Source: Symbiodinium natans
Lineage: Eukaryota > Sar > Dinophyceae > Suessiales > Symbiodiniaceae
DNA length: 64,000 nucleotides
Reading direction: 5' to 3'
NCBI GenBank assembly: GCA_905221605.1
Contig: CAJNDS010002449.1
Coordinates: forward strand, 250,001 to 314,000
A program made the translations under genes and the position numbers. This document shows, piece by piece, positions 32,433-44,409 of the stretch; position 1 is the first letter of the stretch; each line of letters begins with the position of its first letter. The notes below the pieces were generated by a model that was not told the DNA's origin, did not search any database, and saw nothing but the letters and a program-made list of their open reading frames with translations.

Positions 32433-32762
32433 TCAGCTCAGTGAGGCTACTTCTGTCTGACTGTCCCAACCAAGCGTAGAGGTCTTCGTCCAATCTGCCC
32501 ATGGCCTACGGGGCTTTGGAGGATGAGAAGAAGTGAGGTTCGCAGCCCAGGAGCCAGCGCGCGTGACATCATCGAGATCGTGTTGATGGTGTTCCTGGGC
32601 AGCCCCATGGCCCTGTTTACCGCCCCAAGCCGACAAAAAGCTTAGGGTGATGCCCCTCGCGGCGCAAGAAGGTGATTCACTGGATGGAAGGTATATACGG
32701 GAATAGCCTTCGGAATATCTGTGTACCCCTGAAGTCTGGAGATCCTCACCTAAGGCCGCCAC
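32433..32762 (-). CDS. Possible exon, unknown product
   Basis: Open for 109 codons: LQTSGVHRYSEGYSRIYLPS, AANLTSSHPPKPRRPWADW. A GTGAGG donor-like site at its upstream end may instead close a short exon at about 32795-32756. Coding status uncertain. Confidence 0.35.
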   Translation of the reverse strand: MAALGEDLQTSGVHRYSEGYSRIYLPSSESPSCAARGITLSFLSAWGGKQGHGAAQEHHQHDLDDVTRAGSWAANLTSSHPPKPRRPWADWTKTSTLGWDSQTEVASLS

Positions 32763-32973
32763 TGGATACCGAGGAGCTCCAGCTGCGCATGTGCGTTAGT
32801 GGTGCAGATCTCGACCTGTTCTGGCCCACTTGAACCCTTTGGCCTTTTCATGCCATCTCCTCTTTGGCCACAACTGCCTAGCCAGTTGTGGTTTAGGCTC
32901 GATTAGACGGTGGATGTGAATCATTGAAATCGCATGGCCACACCTCGCAGAACAGCCCCACTTTTCAAGCCTC

Positions 32974-33075
32974 CTAAACAGCTCCGATCACTATCCTGCT
33001 CAGGAGGTAGACAAAAGCCAACAACTGCCAGCGCACGACCCGACACCCTGCAACTTGTGCTAACGCCAGTGCTGG
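32974..33075 (-). CDS. C-terminal membrane exon
   Basis: A long polypyrimidine acceptor (TTTTCTTTTGACACTTCCAG) precedes ALALAQVAGCRVVRWQLLAF then VYLLSRIVIGAV and a TAG stop. Third positions G/C-rich. The plus strand has a 64-codon ATG frame here, judged less likely. Confidence 0.5.
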   Translation of the reverse strand, partial: PALALAQVAGCRVVRWQLLAFVYLLSRIVIGAV

Positions 33076-33585
33076 AAGTGTCAAAAGAAAAGCAAAGACA
33101 TAAGTTCTTAACTGCCATGGAACCCTGAACCTCACTGGGTGCCAGGCCAGTGGATTGAATTCCAGCTCAGGTGCACGATCCTCAGGGTGGTTTGGGGTAA
33201 CGTGCGTTCCCTGACTTCGATTGAAAGCGTGTGTTACCCCGCCCCCGAGTTTGGCGCGTGCCATAGACTCAGCATCTGAGGAGAGGCCACGGGCTCGCTG
33301 AGTTCCACTGAATGGTACAAGGTAAGTTTCACCTCCTAGAATCCTAGAATCGCTAGTCTAGGGGGGAGCATGGACTTCACACCAGGTGGGCAGGTGGCCT
33401 GTCCCCTCTCCCGCTTCCCTCGATCTTCCAAATCGATTTCGAATTCAGGACGTGCTGTTTCCTACCAGTAGAACCCCCGGTCCAAACAGAGTTCCGTATC
33501 ACGCAACATTGGAACACGTTCCATCCGAGTCATACGCGGCCCCGATGCGCTGTACATTTATGAACAGAACACGTGTCCAGCTTAC

Positions 33586-34955
33586 TTGTCGCGGGCCCCG
33601 TTTCCCAGAAAGCCAGGAGCTGGCACTTGCACGCCTTTGCCTGATCCACTCCGCTCTGACTTGGCGGCTTCGTTCATGAAAGCGGGAAGCCATGTGCGCT
33701 AAACGGCCGCCAGGCCGCCTTCAGGAGCATCTTCATCTGAAGGATCATGGCCACCGTCTGCTCGTCGGCCTCCCAACCGTGTACTCTCGAAGCCCTCAAG
33801 TGGGGGTTCTGGTGCTTAGTCTTGCAAGATCAGAGGAGTCAAGACCCCGAACAAAAATGACTCCAAAGCTCCTGGAGCCTTGTTTTGCGGCCCTGCCTTC
33901 TGGAACCCAAGGGCGCTGTCTGCCAGGATGAAGTGAAAGGTGTAGTCCCTGGGGTTCAATCCGATGTCTGGGCTTATGTCCGCCTTACATGAAAATCTTG
34001 TTACATGATTTCTGCTTAGAGGCACCTGCATCGTTTCTGAGACACGGATGATATTGTTTGTTGCACCAAGATGCCAAAGTAAGCACTAGATAGATCACAC
34101 TAGCAATTGTTTAGCCGTTAAGCCCAAGGCCAGGTATGTTGGTTGCTTGGGCTGGGCAAAAACACCTAGCATGATACAGAGTTCTAAGCATCTTGGTTCT
34201 TGGCACTCTTATTGCGCCTCCGAAGTCTCTCTCAGTCCCAGATTGCAGCAGCCCGTGAGATTGGTTTGGGAAGTCTGAGATTATGGCCTACAGTGGCTTA
34301 GCAGCAGGGTCTCATCGGTGTTGTACATCTGGAGGGCACAAGTCGTGGGTGCACAGTAATTCACGGCACATGTCCACACGCCAAGCGAGGAAGAGTAGTA
34401 GAGCGAGGGAGTGCCAAAAGCTAGCAACAGGGATAAGGCCCCCCACCCCCTTCAAATCCGTGTCATTTGCCATGAAAGGCACTGCAAGGGCATGATGTTG
34501 AGCTTGTGCTGCGACGTCATCTGATGCTGGGCCGTGGTGTAGATTGACCTCACCTGCCGGGTAAGTGACGCAAGGACTCGGAGCCGATTGAGACTGAGAA
34601 ACCAGACGACATCAGAGAAATTCTGGGAAGCTTTAGCCCCCAAGCATGCCGGGCTCCGGAACACTTTTCCTACTTTCAGAACACTTCAGCCCTTTTGTCG
34701 GGACATTGCGAAATAAATTGTGTAGGGTGCTCTGTTGGCTGTGCGCGAAATTTGCCATCAAACTGTGTCCCGAAACTCCGCCTTAAATCAGCAGAACGCT
34801 CCAAGACACTTCCCCTTAACGTGCCAGTTAGCTACCGCTCTGAACCCGAAACCCAGAACAGGCCGCCTGGATATTCTTCAGCTTGCGATCTTGTTCATCC
34901 TCGGCATTCTTCAGGATGGCCCTGGCTTCTTCTTCCTCAGGCTCGTCAAGTTGGG
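33586..34955 (-). CDS. Unrecognised multi-exon gene segment
   Basis: Exons in order: about 34955-34862 (acidic coiled coil, ARAILKNAEDEQDRKLKNIQ), about 34640-34554 ending at canonical GTGAGG (SQNFSDVVWFLSLNRLRVLA), about 33995-33880 after CATGTAAG (NPRDYTFHFILADSALGFQ), about 33775-33705 (EADEQTVAMILQMKMLLKAA), and about 33693-33586 ending at GTAAGC. Each has strong third-position G/C. That they form one gene is inference from order and strand. Confidence 0.6.
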
Positions 34956-35487
34956 GTTGGGTTTACGCAAAGGGAGCGTGGGGTCGTGCTTACGTTGATT
35001 CAGCCATGGCTCTTTCGGTGGGTGGGTGAACTGCGGTGTCATTCAGCGACACTTTCAAAGGCAGGCCGGGCGAAGACTACAGTCACTAGAGTAAGCTGAC
35101 GTGTTCCCCAAAGCCGTCTGGAACTGCTTGTTGGTCCTGTTCTGGGCAGTTCCAATCGTGAACCGCCTGGCCCGGTGGTTTCCGAAAGCTCCGACTTCCA
35201 ACCATGGCCAAGAGTCTGAGAGCGAGCAGAAGATGTCGCAAACCTGGGCTTGCGAGTATGAGAGAATGCGAAAGCCTTCCATGCAAATACCCGAAGGCTT
35301 GAAGCCTCGTCACCTCTTTCTGCAAGCTGATGTTTTTGGAGACCAGCTGCCCCTAGCCCTTCCCCCATGGCTGACCAGGCACCGATCCTGCAGCGACCAT
35401 CCTTGTGACAGGTTTCGACGGTTCATGACAGCTCCACGGCGCGGATGCTACGCAAACACATGTAAGCACCCCTAAACCTTGGAAGCT

Positions 35488-37830
35488 CTAGCCCCGGCAA
35501 CTCTTTGCGCTGCGGCACTCGTCCAGAGCGAAGAGGATGGCGCAGCCGTATCCTCCAAAGCTCGGAATCTTCGGAACTCCAAGCTCATGCCACATGTAGC
35601 GGACAAGCACAAGCACGGCTATTCTGCTTTGCAGCGCACACAAGGATGCTGCAAAATCTTGAGGCCACCTGCTTTGTCCACATGGGGTTATGCACCTTCT
35701 GTTCCGGAGTTGCTTCCCTCAAAACACGCTACAACGCAGAACTCGCTGAAGGATGCGAAAAGGACTATGCTTCCGGAGTTCGCCAGAGGCCCAGTAAAAG
35801 AAAGCCCCAAGAGCTGTTCGCAAGGACAATACCGACTCCAGAACTAGGGGACACCCTCTTGAGTTTTTCACGGGTCACCAGTCCCAGTCAGCAGGCTTTT
35901 GAAAGAATCCTTTGGGTGATCGGTGTCCTCGCTCGGTAAAGTTGCAGATGAGGACCTGAACCTGCTCCTGGTTGAGACTTGGAAGCAGTAAGATTGGGGA
36001 GGCTTGAGAAAGCTTTAAGGGCAGTTGTTGTCTAAAGGCCCGAGAGGTTGAGGGGCTCTGTCAACACCAGCTTGCGAAGCCAAACCCTGACCCGGCAATC
36101 GGCCCATGAAACTTGATGCAACCATGCAGGATGCTGTATGGCTGTATGCCTGAAGCCTTACGTAGGCATACCTTGCGACTGTAAGGGGCAGAGTCGGAAT
36201 TGAGCAGAAACTACCACCTAGGTTTGCGAAGATCTGTGAGGACCTTCTAGCGAGTTCACACCACACCTTCACAGCAGACAAGCGAGGCTGATTACACCCG
36301 ACTGGCGGCCGTGCTACGTTGTCGTTGGGATCGGCTTCCACAAAGGTGGCCGCGCCGTACTTGCGATGCCAGGCCTGCAACAAAGCTGATGTTCAGTGCT
36401 TCGGGCTCAAGACTCCTGTATTGGCACGCGCTGTGCACGTTGCTTCCCGCCCCCCGAACACACGGCCCCTTGTATGACGCTACCTGAAAGTCCATCAATG
36501 GCGAGGACATGCGCTGGATAGCGTCATCATCCTGCAAGACAAGCTCGGCAAAGTGCTCCGCTGAAAGTGCTGTTGAAGCTGAAAGATCTTAGCCTTCCAG
36601 GAGAATATCCACCAGCTAGAGACTACGTGACTACGTAGCAACACCACAGAAGGTGAACGGAACTTCCGAGGACTAGGCGCAACTGGCCCCCACGACTAAG
36701 CCGCTAAGCAAGCAGGGATTCGATGTCGATGTCGAGGGTCACCAAAGTAGACTATGGTGATTCTGGCAGGGACAAGACGGCAGACTCCTACCCCAGCGTC
36801 CTCGGCCAGAACGATAATTTCGTCGTCCTGAAAGTTGGCTACGCAAAGGCTGCTGAACTGCAGTATCCACATCATTGTTCTGCCACTTCTGAGCTCCACA
36901 GGCTTTGGGTCTCGACTACTTTTTCGGCAGCTCGTCGGTCAGACTTTGTGGTGTGGACCCTTGCCGCTCTGGTTGAGGGCCGGGTTTGAGGTTGCCGCGT
37001 TGGGAGCTGTGGTATGGACGAAATAAACGAGCTTGATATGCGGCTTCTTCCTTGAACACCCAAAGCCCCTAAATCAACTCCGAAGGAGGCCAACGAGTGG
37101 AGCTGTCCATCTTCACTTTGTAGGTCTTCTCCGGGTTGATCACATAGGCACCTGCTCGCCGTCATTCAGGGAGGCTCGACCGTTCGTTTTGAGATTGTTG
37201 CCGCGCGAGATACAGAACAGATATGTAGAAATAGCAAAGAACGAGTCAGACGTGGCCCAAACCAGAAACCAACCATGGTAGCTGTTGCCTCGTGCCTCAT
37301 GCAGTGCCTCCTGAAGCTCGCAGAGTCAAACCCCGTACTCTGCATCTACATGCCCCCTTAAGCCCTGACATGGACTCACAGTCGAAGCCCCCTTGGGTTC
37401 TTGGAGTGAAGAGCCTGACCCATCCCGGATGCCAATCGGCACCGTCTTCTCGCACCAGAAAGGCACCTCCTCCAAGTGGCACGCGCGAACCCATGTGGGT
37501 GGACTAGGGTTTCTGGCGATAGTCCAAGGAGAGCTGTGGCTCTGCTCATTCTGTGCTGCATGCAGTGTGTTGCCTGTTCTTTCCAACTTCAGTGGCAACA
37601 CGTGGCAGAGTCTGAACGTCGCTCCTTCGGGAGACATGAGAAGTCTTGCTGCAGCCTATTGGCTCCAAGATCTTGACGCCCCAAACGCGCCAAGACTCCC
37701 AAACAGACTTCCAAGACCTCGGCATCTGCGGCGGCCTGGAAGGTCTTGCCGACCAGGCCGATGTCTACGGCCTTGGCGGCGTAGAACTCGTCTCCGTCGA
37801 AGCCGATGATGGCCTTGAACTTCGCAAGGG
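35488..37830 (-). CDS. Unrecognised multi-exon gene, about eight exons
   Basis: In order: 37830-37718 (KFKAIIGFDGDEFYAAKAVD, GLVGKTFQAAADAE); about 37310-37215 (ALHEARGNSYHGWFLVWATS, then hydrophobic FFAISTYLFCI); about 37165-37075 (AYVINPEKTYKVKMDSSTRW), which joins the previous one in phase if a GC donor is used; a possible exon near 37040-36980 (HIKLVYFVHTTAPN); about 36864-36829 (DDEIIVLAEDAG); about 36570-36487 ending at GTAGCG (HFAELVLQDDDAIQRMSSPL); about 36366-36310, acceptor TTTGTTGCAG, donor GTAGCA (WHRKYGAATFVEADPNDN); 35633-35488 (LVRYMWHELGVPKIPSFGG, then ILFALDECRSAKS and a stop). Function unknown; grouping is inference. Confidence 0.6.
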
Positions 37831-37999
37831 CTGTTGGCTGTGGATGATTCTGAAATCATTCGGAAGTATTTTGCAGGCTTACGAGCGGATTGCATGTAAA
37901 AGATCGGCCAAAAGATGGGCTCCAAAAATAAGAGCCCTTGAGTGGCTGTTGCGTGCCGCACAGCTCAAGGGGAAAAGCAAAAGCAGAACAAGCACAGTC

Positions 38000-38876
38000 C
38001 ATGTACTGTGCATTGAGGGGTTAACTGCACCAAGGGCTTAGAGACACGTATGCCGAAAGTACCACGCCTGCCACATGAAACGAAGCTTCGCTCCGCGATG
38101 TTGGGGGTCTGTTTTTCTTTCCGCTGATTGTTGGGAAACGCTCAAAACTCGAGCTTTGGACGCGTCTGTCACGCATGGTCAGGGTTTAGGGCTGTTGGTG
38201 GAGATTTAATATTTTTGGAGAAGATGGGACAAAGGCAAATGCTAGTAATAGCAGTGTTTGGGCCAAAGGCATGAACACTTGTGACAGCGTCTGGCCGTAG
38301 ATACAAACATTCTTGTCCAGTATGTTTGTTTCATCAAAGGCAGCAGCGCTGAAAATTCTGGCGTTCGCAAAAAGCTTGTGAAGCATCTTGTGTTAAGAGG
38401 CACAGGTGCTGTAACCAGTGCTTTCGACTGGTGAAAGAACCAACAGCCCCACCACCACCGCCAACGCCGCCCACTACCAGCACCACCACGACCACCACCA
38501 CCCCACCTCCCACCCCCCCCACTAAGCATAAACAAAGAAAACCATTTACAATCTTGTGCCTTTTACCCCCCGCTGGCATGAACATGCTAGGGTAGGGCTG
38601 TGAACCGCAAATGTGGCAGACAGCAGAATCCAGGTCTGATTGCTCATCCCTTTGACATTTGCATTTGGCTTGGTTCACTCGTGACTACGCATCTGCCTTC
38701 CGGTGAGAAATCAAACCCAGCACTGCGAGCTGAGGGAGCGGCGTTGAAGATGGGGCACAGGCCCTGTCAGGCTGCCAGGTCCACGAGACTCGGGGTTGAG
38801 TGAGAGTTAGACGGTGGCGCTCCAGGCCTGTTTGAAGGATTCGGGCCCGGGGGGGGGGGCTTGGTCAAGCAGCTTC
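38000..38876. other. No gene seen
   Basis: Spacer with a GGT/GGC-rich microsatellite at about 38445-38520 (read on plus as accacc/gccgcc). No coding signal. Confidence 0.4.
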
Positions 38877-39435
38877 CTAGAGCATTCGAGCGTCCATCTC
38901 CTGAGCTCCCAATCCCGCCTGATCCTGTGCGCTCTGCACCATCAGGCGACCCAGGCGCTCACCGCTCAGGACGTAGGTCTTCCCTGAAGGTTCGGGTCAT
39001 GGCTAGGGTTCGGCTGCCGGATGCGGTTCGTAGTTTGAGACTTCTGAGTCTTTGTTGTCAAATGTCGACGACAGACCATGTACACACGATGGGAGCCAGA
39101 AAGAATGTCAAAGTCTGAGAGGGAGGCAGAGCCCGCAAACATTAGAGGCCAGGTGCCGAAAGCTCCCAGGACGAAAAGAATCGAACACACGCGGTCAAAA
39201 TGCAGGTTGCCAGGTTCCGGTGCAGGATTCTAGTGCCGAACAGAACCCCGTCTATGCCAGAACTCCATCATGTCCAGGAGCTAGAGCTGGGGTTTGGAAG
39301 GTTGCAACCGAATTGACCTGGTGAAGCACTCCAAAGAATAGCACAACACTGCAAGAAATCCCCCCCCATAAACTGCCTGGGTAAAGCTCATTCATGAAGC
39401 CCACGTTCTTGCCAAGGCAGCACCTGGGTTGTGCT
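38877..39435 (-). CDS. Unrecognised gene, C-terminal exons
   Basis: Terminal exon 38983-38877 follows CCTTCAG: KTYVLSGERLGRLMVQSAQD, QAGLGAQEMDARML and TAG. Upstream on the same strand: about 39114-39060 after CCCTCTCAG (FDILSGSHRVYMVCRRHL) and about 39435-39385 (CCLGKNVGFMNELYP). Bias is strongest in the terminal exon. Family unknown. Confidence 0.58.
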
Positions 39436-39976
39436 GAACAGCCTTCCCCGGAAAAGAGACTTGAAGTGTGCCGCGTCTGCTCTGCCTTCTTCACCTGCCT
39501 CACGCTTCGAAGGGTTTTGTTGGCTTTTTGACAGCTGGATGATAAATTCCGTTGCTCTCAACAGGCCAGGTCGCTGAACTGAGATATGGCCATTGTTCGG
39601 CCAGCCAGTCTTGCCCTGACCTGCAACGAAGTGCTTGTAAGAGCGGAGCGATGTCAGGATTCTCTAACCTTTAGGCGCAACACGGCCTTCAAAACTAGAG
39701 TTGTTTTTTTTGCTTGGTAGTCGCAGTTACCGAACATCAAAAACCGAGGCACCTCGCAACGTGAGCAGGGTGCCGAAGGTGATGGCATCTGCCTCGCGAC
39801 CACGGCGACATGGGGTTACTGTATTGCCTTATCCTTTTTGGGGATGGGGCTTACAGCCCAGTCAATTCAAAACTTCCTTCTTTTTTGTGGATAGATACTG
39901 CGACTCCCGAGCACAAATCCCAGACCACGAAACACTCTCGATCAAGAACACAGAATGACCCAGATCTCTCCACTGT

Positions 39977-40121
39977 ATGACCCATCGTGGAGTCATCATA
40001 CTGGCTCTTTTGTCTGCGGCTGCCTGGGCAGAACAAGCCACCAAGTCTTGGCACTCTGGGAATTCCTTGAACGGTGCAGAAGCACTCCCCGTTTCCCTGT
40101 TTGATTTCAGAGTTGAGTTGG
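39977..40121 (+). CDS. Possible plus-strand first exon with signal peptide
   Basis: ATG at 39977 opens MTHRGVIILALLSAAAWAEQ, a typical signal peptide, and the frame reaches a GTATGG donor-like site. Overlapping minus frame (PRWVIQWRDLGHSVFLIES) is equally open, and the surrounding genes are minus. Confidence 0.33.
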
Positions 40122-40140
40122 TATGGGTCTGGTTTAGGGC

Positions 40141-41649
40141 TTACAGCCTGCTTCTCCCACTGATCGGCTCGGCAGGGGCGCCCTCCGAGCTCTGGAGGAA
40201 TTCAAAGACGGTCCGTGCGAAACGCCGCGGGTGCTGGAGCTCGGGGAAATGTGCAGACTCTGAGAAGCACCTGCACTCCACCGGGCCGGAGACGTAGCGG
40301 GCAAAAGTTGGCGACTTCACCTCGGCCTCCAGGTTTGCGCGGTGAGTTCCATCCTGCATCCCCCACACCACAAGCGTGTTGGTCCTGATCATGCCGGTGT
40401 CTTCGCGCAGGACGCGCACGAGGTTCGATCCAGAGGGCGGTGAGTAGAAGAGCCGCTGCAAGCACCAGGCGAGTGGAAACGCAGCTCCCGAGTCAAAAGC
40501 GCCGGCGGCCACCGAGGAGAACCACTTTCCTTCTTTGGAAACCCACTTGGCACTTTCAAGCAGGAGCGAGACTTGCACCCAAAGTGCCCAAACACCAGGC
40601 AAAGATGCACAAAACCTCCCAAGAAGTCGGACCCCCTCAACTTGCTACGGCGAGAAAGTTCTCAAGGGCTTTCGAAGATCGAGCTTGCAGAGCGCCGTGC
40701 TCCACGTCGCCCTGGGAAGCCTGCGCTTACGAAGGTTTTGATGATTTGTGTTTCGCTTTGACAGAAGAGGTTTGATTTGCAGTTTGCCACACACATGCCC
40801 TGCCATGCAGAATCTGGCTAGGCTGTGGTGGTGGTATAGAGGTTCACATGGCTTTAGATTGTGTGTTGTTGGGGAGGGGGGGGGGGATGGGGGGGGGGTT
40901 TCGCGATTGCTTTCATGATTCGGAGTTCCAGAGCTTTTCAGGTCGGGCCTTGCATCCACAGCACTCGTGGTAGCTCCCGCGTTTCGGGAAGGTCGCCTGG
41001 GTCTCAGGACATCAAGAAAGGACAGGTGCTTAGGGTGCTTAGACGCTCTAGAACCCAGAAGCCGAGAGTTGAAGCAAACATGAGGGGGCCCCCCAAAGCA
41101 TTCGAAAAAAGAAGGCGATGCTGGAAGGCGAGGGGCCATGTACCAGTTGGCACTGATAGCCTTGGCATTGAGGTAGTTATACAGCCGAGCCAGGATGGGG
41201 AGTGAAAGCATCCCCCGTGAGTTGACCCCATTCGCCCAGCGCAGCTCTCCCGCATAGTCTGCACACTGCACAACCACCAGGTAATCCACGGTGCCCTGGG
41301 GGAGTTCCCCAAAAACCACGGGGCAAAACAACGCGCTGACACAGGGCATGATCAGCACCAGTTTCGAGGCCGAGTGTTCCTCCTTGATCTGTCGGATCAG
41401 ATAAGCCAGGTCCTGTGCCAGCCCATCCAAGGAGCTTTGGCCCGAGCGGGACAAGCCAAAGCCCGGAAGCTCGAAAACAACCATCGCACTATCCGGGAAT
41501 TGATCCTGCATCGCCCCAAAGCAGTCATCATAGTGCTCCACAACGTTGGGCGGATCCGTCGCGAAGAGAAACACAACTTTGGGATCTCCAAACTTCGCCT
41601 CCCGCAGACGGAAGTGGGTGGAGCCAATGGCCAACATGCGAGCTGCCAT
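40141..41649 (-). CDS. Alpha/beta-hydrolase fold protein, two exons
   Basis: Exon 1 (41649 to about 41130) starts ATG and carries VVFLFATDPPNVVEHYDDCF, VVFELPGFGLSRSGQSSLDG (the D/ELPGFGxS block) and the strand-turn-helix KLVLIMPCVSALFCPVVFGE, where the nucleophile elbow reads P-C-V-S-A, i.e. Cys in place of Ser. Exon 2 (about 40546-40141) carries TLVVWGMQDGTHRANLEA, the acid Asp, and CFSESAHFPELQHPRRFART, the catalytic His, ending in TAA. About 300 residues, normal for the fold. The intron (about 0.6 kb) contains a poly-C/G tract near 40873-40900; exact splice edges are unresolved. An AG just 5' of the start at about 41663 could be a trans-splice acceptor. Substrate unknown. Confidence 0.82.
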
Positions 41650-42016
41650 GGGGGGCAAGTTGCAAGCTGTACCTACCTGTACAGATAATGACTTAAAACG
41701 GCCGGTGGCCACTTTATCTGTTACCCTTATACCTTATAAAAACCCCCGATAAAACAGAAACCCTACTTAAAGAGACCACCAACAGACATGAATAATGATG
41801 CAAGATAGGCTGTTGCAATCTCTCATGCGGACTTGGGACCCTAAGCTCAGTCTCAAGCCAAGCGCTTCGGGCATCGCTTCTTCAGCCAAGCTTCCATGGC
41901 TATGCATTCGTACATACATGCCGAGGCAAAGCCTTGAACATGTGATTTCGCCCCCTGCTCAACATAACAAGGGCAACCCCCAAAACCCGCATCCCCACCA
42001 TCTCTGGCCGGTTTAC

Positions 42017-42173
42017 TTCAGACTCAGCTCGGAAAGCACTGTTGAGAAAAAAATGTTCTGGCCCAGTTATGGCACATTCATGGCCGACTAGCTGAACTGT
42101 GTCTGCAGAGGCTAACCGAAAAAACCATGGAGCCTCATCGCGTGGCAGGGAAGGCTCGTCCAGAATCACGATC
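42017..42173 (-). CDS. Internal exon, unknown product
   Basis: Bounded by acceptor CAACCTCCAG and donor GTAAAC; 157 bp, phase closes exactly. RIVILDEPSLPRDEAPWFFR then VQLVGHECAITGPEHFFLNS. VILDEP recalls a Walker-B strand of ABC proteins, but the rest does not fit, so I do not assign the family. Confidence 0.6.
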
Positions 42174-42507
42174 CTGGAGGTTGCGGATGCCCAGCAAAAG
42201 ACTATTCTTGATTCTATTTTGCTTTTTATATGCCTTGCGGATAAAGAGCTTCAGGCGCATTAGGTGAACTGCACGAGCCGCTCCGAACAGTGATGGTCCG
42301 GAATGAGAGGTGTCTACAGAAAGCTAGCTTGCGAGGATGCAGCGTGACGTTGCGGGACCCAGGATTTAGGACCTTACGCCATATGCCCCACATGTCCTAA
42401 AGGTCAGCAATGAGGGTGGAAAAATCAAGAAGCCGAGGCCCTGTAACTCACAAACCGTTCAATTTTGAGGGCGATGTGCACGTCTGCTTAGTCCAGGTGG
42501 GGGCTTC

Positions 42508-42938
42508 TCAAATTCTACCGTATCCTGTCCCGAACCCACGCCCTCGACACCTTAAACCTGATCGCCCAGAGCCGTAAGCTCGGACTATTCCCACCCTGTC
42601 GCCCGACCTGCTGCAGACGTCTGCGCCGACCTTCCACAGGTCCTGATGTGGCGAGCTTGAAGATGAGGGTTGCCGGCTGCTGCAGGGATTCTTACTGGAC
42701 ATAGTTGTTTGTAGCCGAAACCTGGATACGCCCCCAAACAGAAAGATGAAGCATCTCGACCGTAATCGACCCAGATCCTCGGCCGAAGAAGGGAGGCCTC
42801 CGCGGCAAACGATCCTTGCGCGTAATGGTGCGGTTGAATGATTTAGGCCAACGCGAGCTTTCCGGTTTGGGCCACCAGGGTCAGTCTGCGCAGTCTGGAT
42901 TTGGAAGGAAGCCGCGAGCATCTCGACCCAATCAAGCC
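42508..42938 (-). CDS. Long exon, unknown product
   Basis: After GAGTTCAG the frame is open for 143 codons: GLDWVEMLAASFQIQTAQTD, LRARIVCRGGLPSSAEDLGR, then a Ser-rich linker and LWKVGADVCSRSGDRVGIVR. Strongest bias in the first half; the 3' edge may be earlier. Confidence 0.5.
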
Positions 42939-42982
42939 CTGAACTCGACACCTCCGCTTAAACCTCTGAGACGAAAGGATTC

Positions 42983-43438
42983 TCAGTAGCCCTCGAGAAC
43001 CTCTGCAACAGCTCGCAGCCTTGCCACAACCGCAACCCGGCCTGCATGTTGAGTCCCCAACACTGGGGGCTCACTCTGGTTTTCTGCGCCGAGGTGCTTG
43101 AGATCTCCGGTGTTGGTGTTTTGCCGCTTGAGCTCTTCTTCAATCCTTGCTGAAACCCTGAGGTTTTGAGGTGCGAGTTGTTCAGCTTTAACAAGGTCTT
43201 GCAGCCAGAAGTCCGAATGCGGTGTCATGCTTAGGGCTTCCTGCACTATGCCCCAATCCTTAAGAACAGCAGCCATACTGGGCCATAGTCAATGCCCAAA
43301 CAGTGTGGCTCGCAGAGCGACTCGAAGACCAGGGGCATGGTCACAAGGAGTCCTCCTCCCCCCTTCTTGCCCCCAGGCGTCTCAGACTTCGGCATGGTGT
43401 CCAAAATCGCGATGGTCTTCGGAGCTGAGTTGGCCTCG
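42983..43438 (-). CDS. Unrecognised gene segment, two phase-matched exons
   Basis: Exon 43438-43281 (acceptor TCTGCGAG, donor GTATGG) reads NSAPKTIAILDTMPKSETPG, LLVTMPLVFESLCEPHCLGI. The next exon begins after CATAGTGCAG at about 43244 in phase 0: EALSMTPHSDFWLQDLVKAE, NLRVSARIEEELKRQNTNTG, running to 42983. The donor contains an ATG that gives a deceptive 97-codon ORF. Family unknown. Confidence 0.65.
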
Positions 43439-43639
43439 CAGATCGCCAGCCTCAGGCATTTCAGCCTTAAGCACTTCCTCTACTCTCGAAGGAATACTTT
43501 CTGCACTGAGTTCCGGGGTTTCAGACCCGCTTTGAATGAGCCAAATTTGGGCTTCAGGGTTCAAACTTCTCATGGCTTGGCCCCACGCCCCAAACCCTTT
43601 GCCAACTCTCGTGCAATCCGAGGCCCCACGCAATCTCTA

Positions 43640-43770
43640 CCTACTCCACCTTCATCGTTAATGCGACCCCATTTGTCGGTTGGACAGGTGGACATTCTCC
43701 AAGGCACTCCTCGATGAACTGCTTCGTCTGCGAGGACAAGCCCAGCAAGACAAGGTGTCCTCCCTGGCAC
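43640..43770 (-). CDS. Exon, unknown product
   Basis: After TCGTGCCAG: GGHLVLLGLSSQTKQFIEEC then LGECPPVQPTNGVALTMK, ending at a GTGGAG donor or the TAG just after. Very high third-position G/C. An overlapping 228-codon minus frame is open but less biased. Confidence 0.55.
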
Positions 43771-44409
43771 GACTGGGATTTCGAAGGTGAAGGTTTGAGC
43801 AGCATGGCAATTGGACATTCTGAGCGAAGCAATCCTGGGAGAATCAAGGGTGGCAGCTGGAAAAAAGAAATTGCCTGGCGAATTGCAGGTAATAACTGCT
43901 GGGAGTCTTGACCGAAAGACAAAGCCACCACATTCGAAGCACGCCCGCCGAAAGAGGAAGATAAGTAGAGCACTGTACTTTGAGGATGTAGTTGGGGCCA
44001 CGAGAAGATTCCGTCCCTGATATGAGTACGTATTCAGATTCGGTGGCTGCAACCCCCCCCCCCCACCCCACCCCCGCAAATGCCAAGGTGCCTCCACGAT
44101 GGGGTCCCGGCCCTCGTTGGACTTCCTCCAGGGCCAAAACATTGGAAGCGCAGCATCTTCCCAGTCAGGAACCCAACAACGCCGTGCTTCTGCTGTCAGC
44201 AATCTGCAGGTAACTTTTGCGCGTAGGACACAGTCGTTTAAGGGTGGAGTTTCCATGAAATATCCCGAAGAGCCTAAGAGGTTTCAATTCCCATGGGCTG
44301 AACATCCCATGACGAAGGCCCAAAAAGCACCAAAGCCCCAACTGATTGTACCCTCCTGAATTGCTCCAATTGATTGGAGCCTCCTGAAGTGCTTAAACAT
44401 CTTCAATCT

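Noticed and set aside
33279-33322. Plus-strand mini-exon ending in perfect GTAAGT
   Set aside because: Only 43 bp, no neighbouring plus exons, and surrounding coding is minus.
42017-42173. ABC-transporter ATPase call from VILDEPS
   Set aside because: No Walker A or signature motif nearby, and the sequence after it does not fit.
43570-44256. 228-codon minus ORF and overlapping plus exon ending GTAACT at 44210
   Set aside because: Codon bias shifts between frames along it, indicating separate shorter exons; the strongest piece (43640-43770) is annotated instead.
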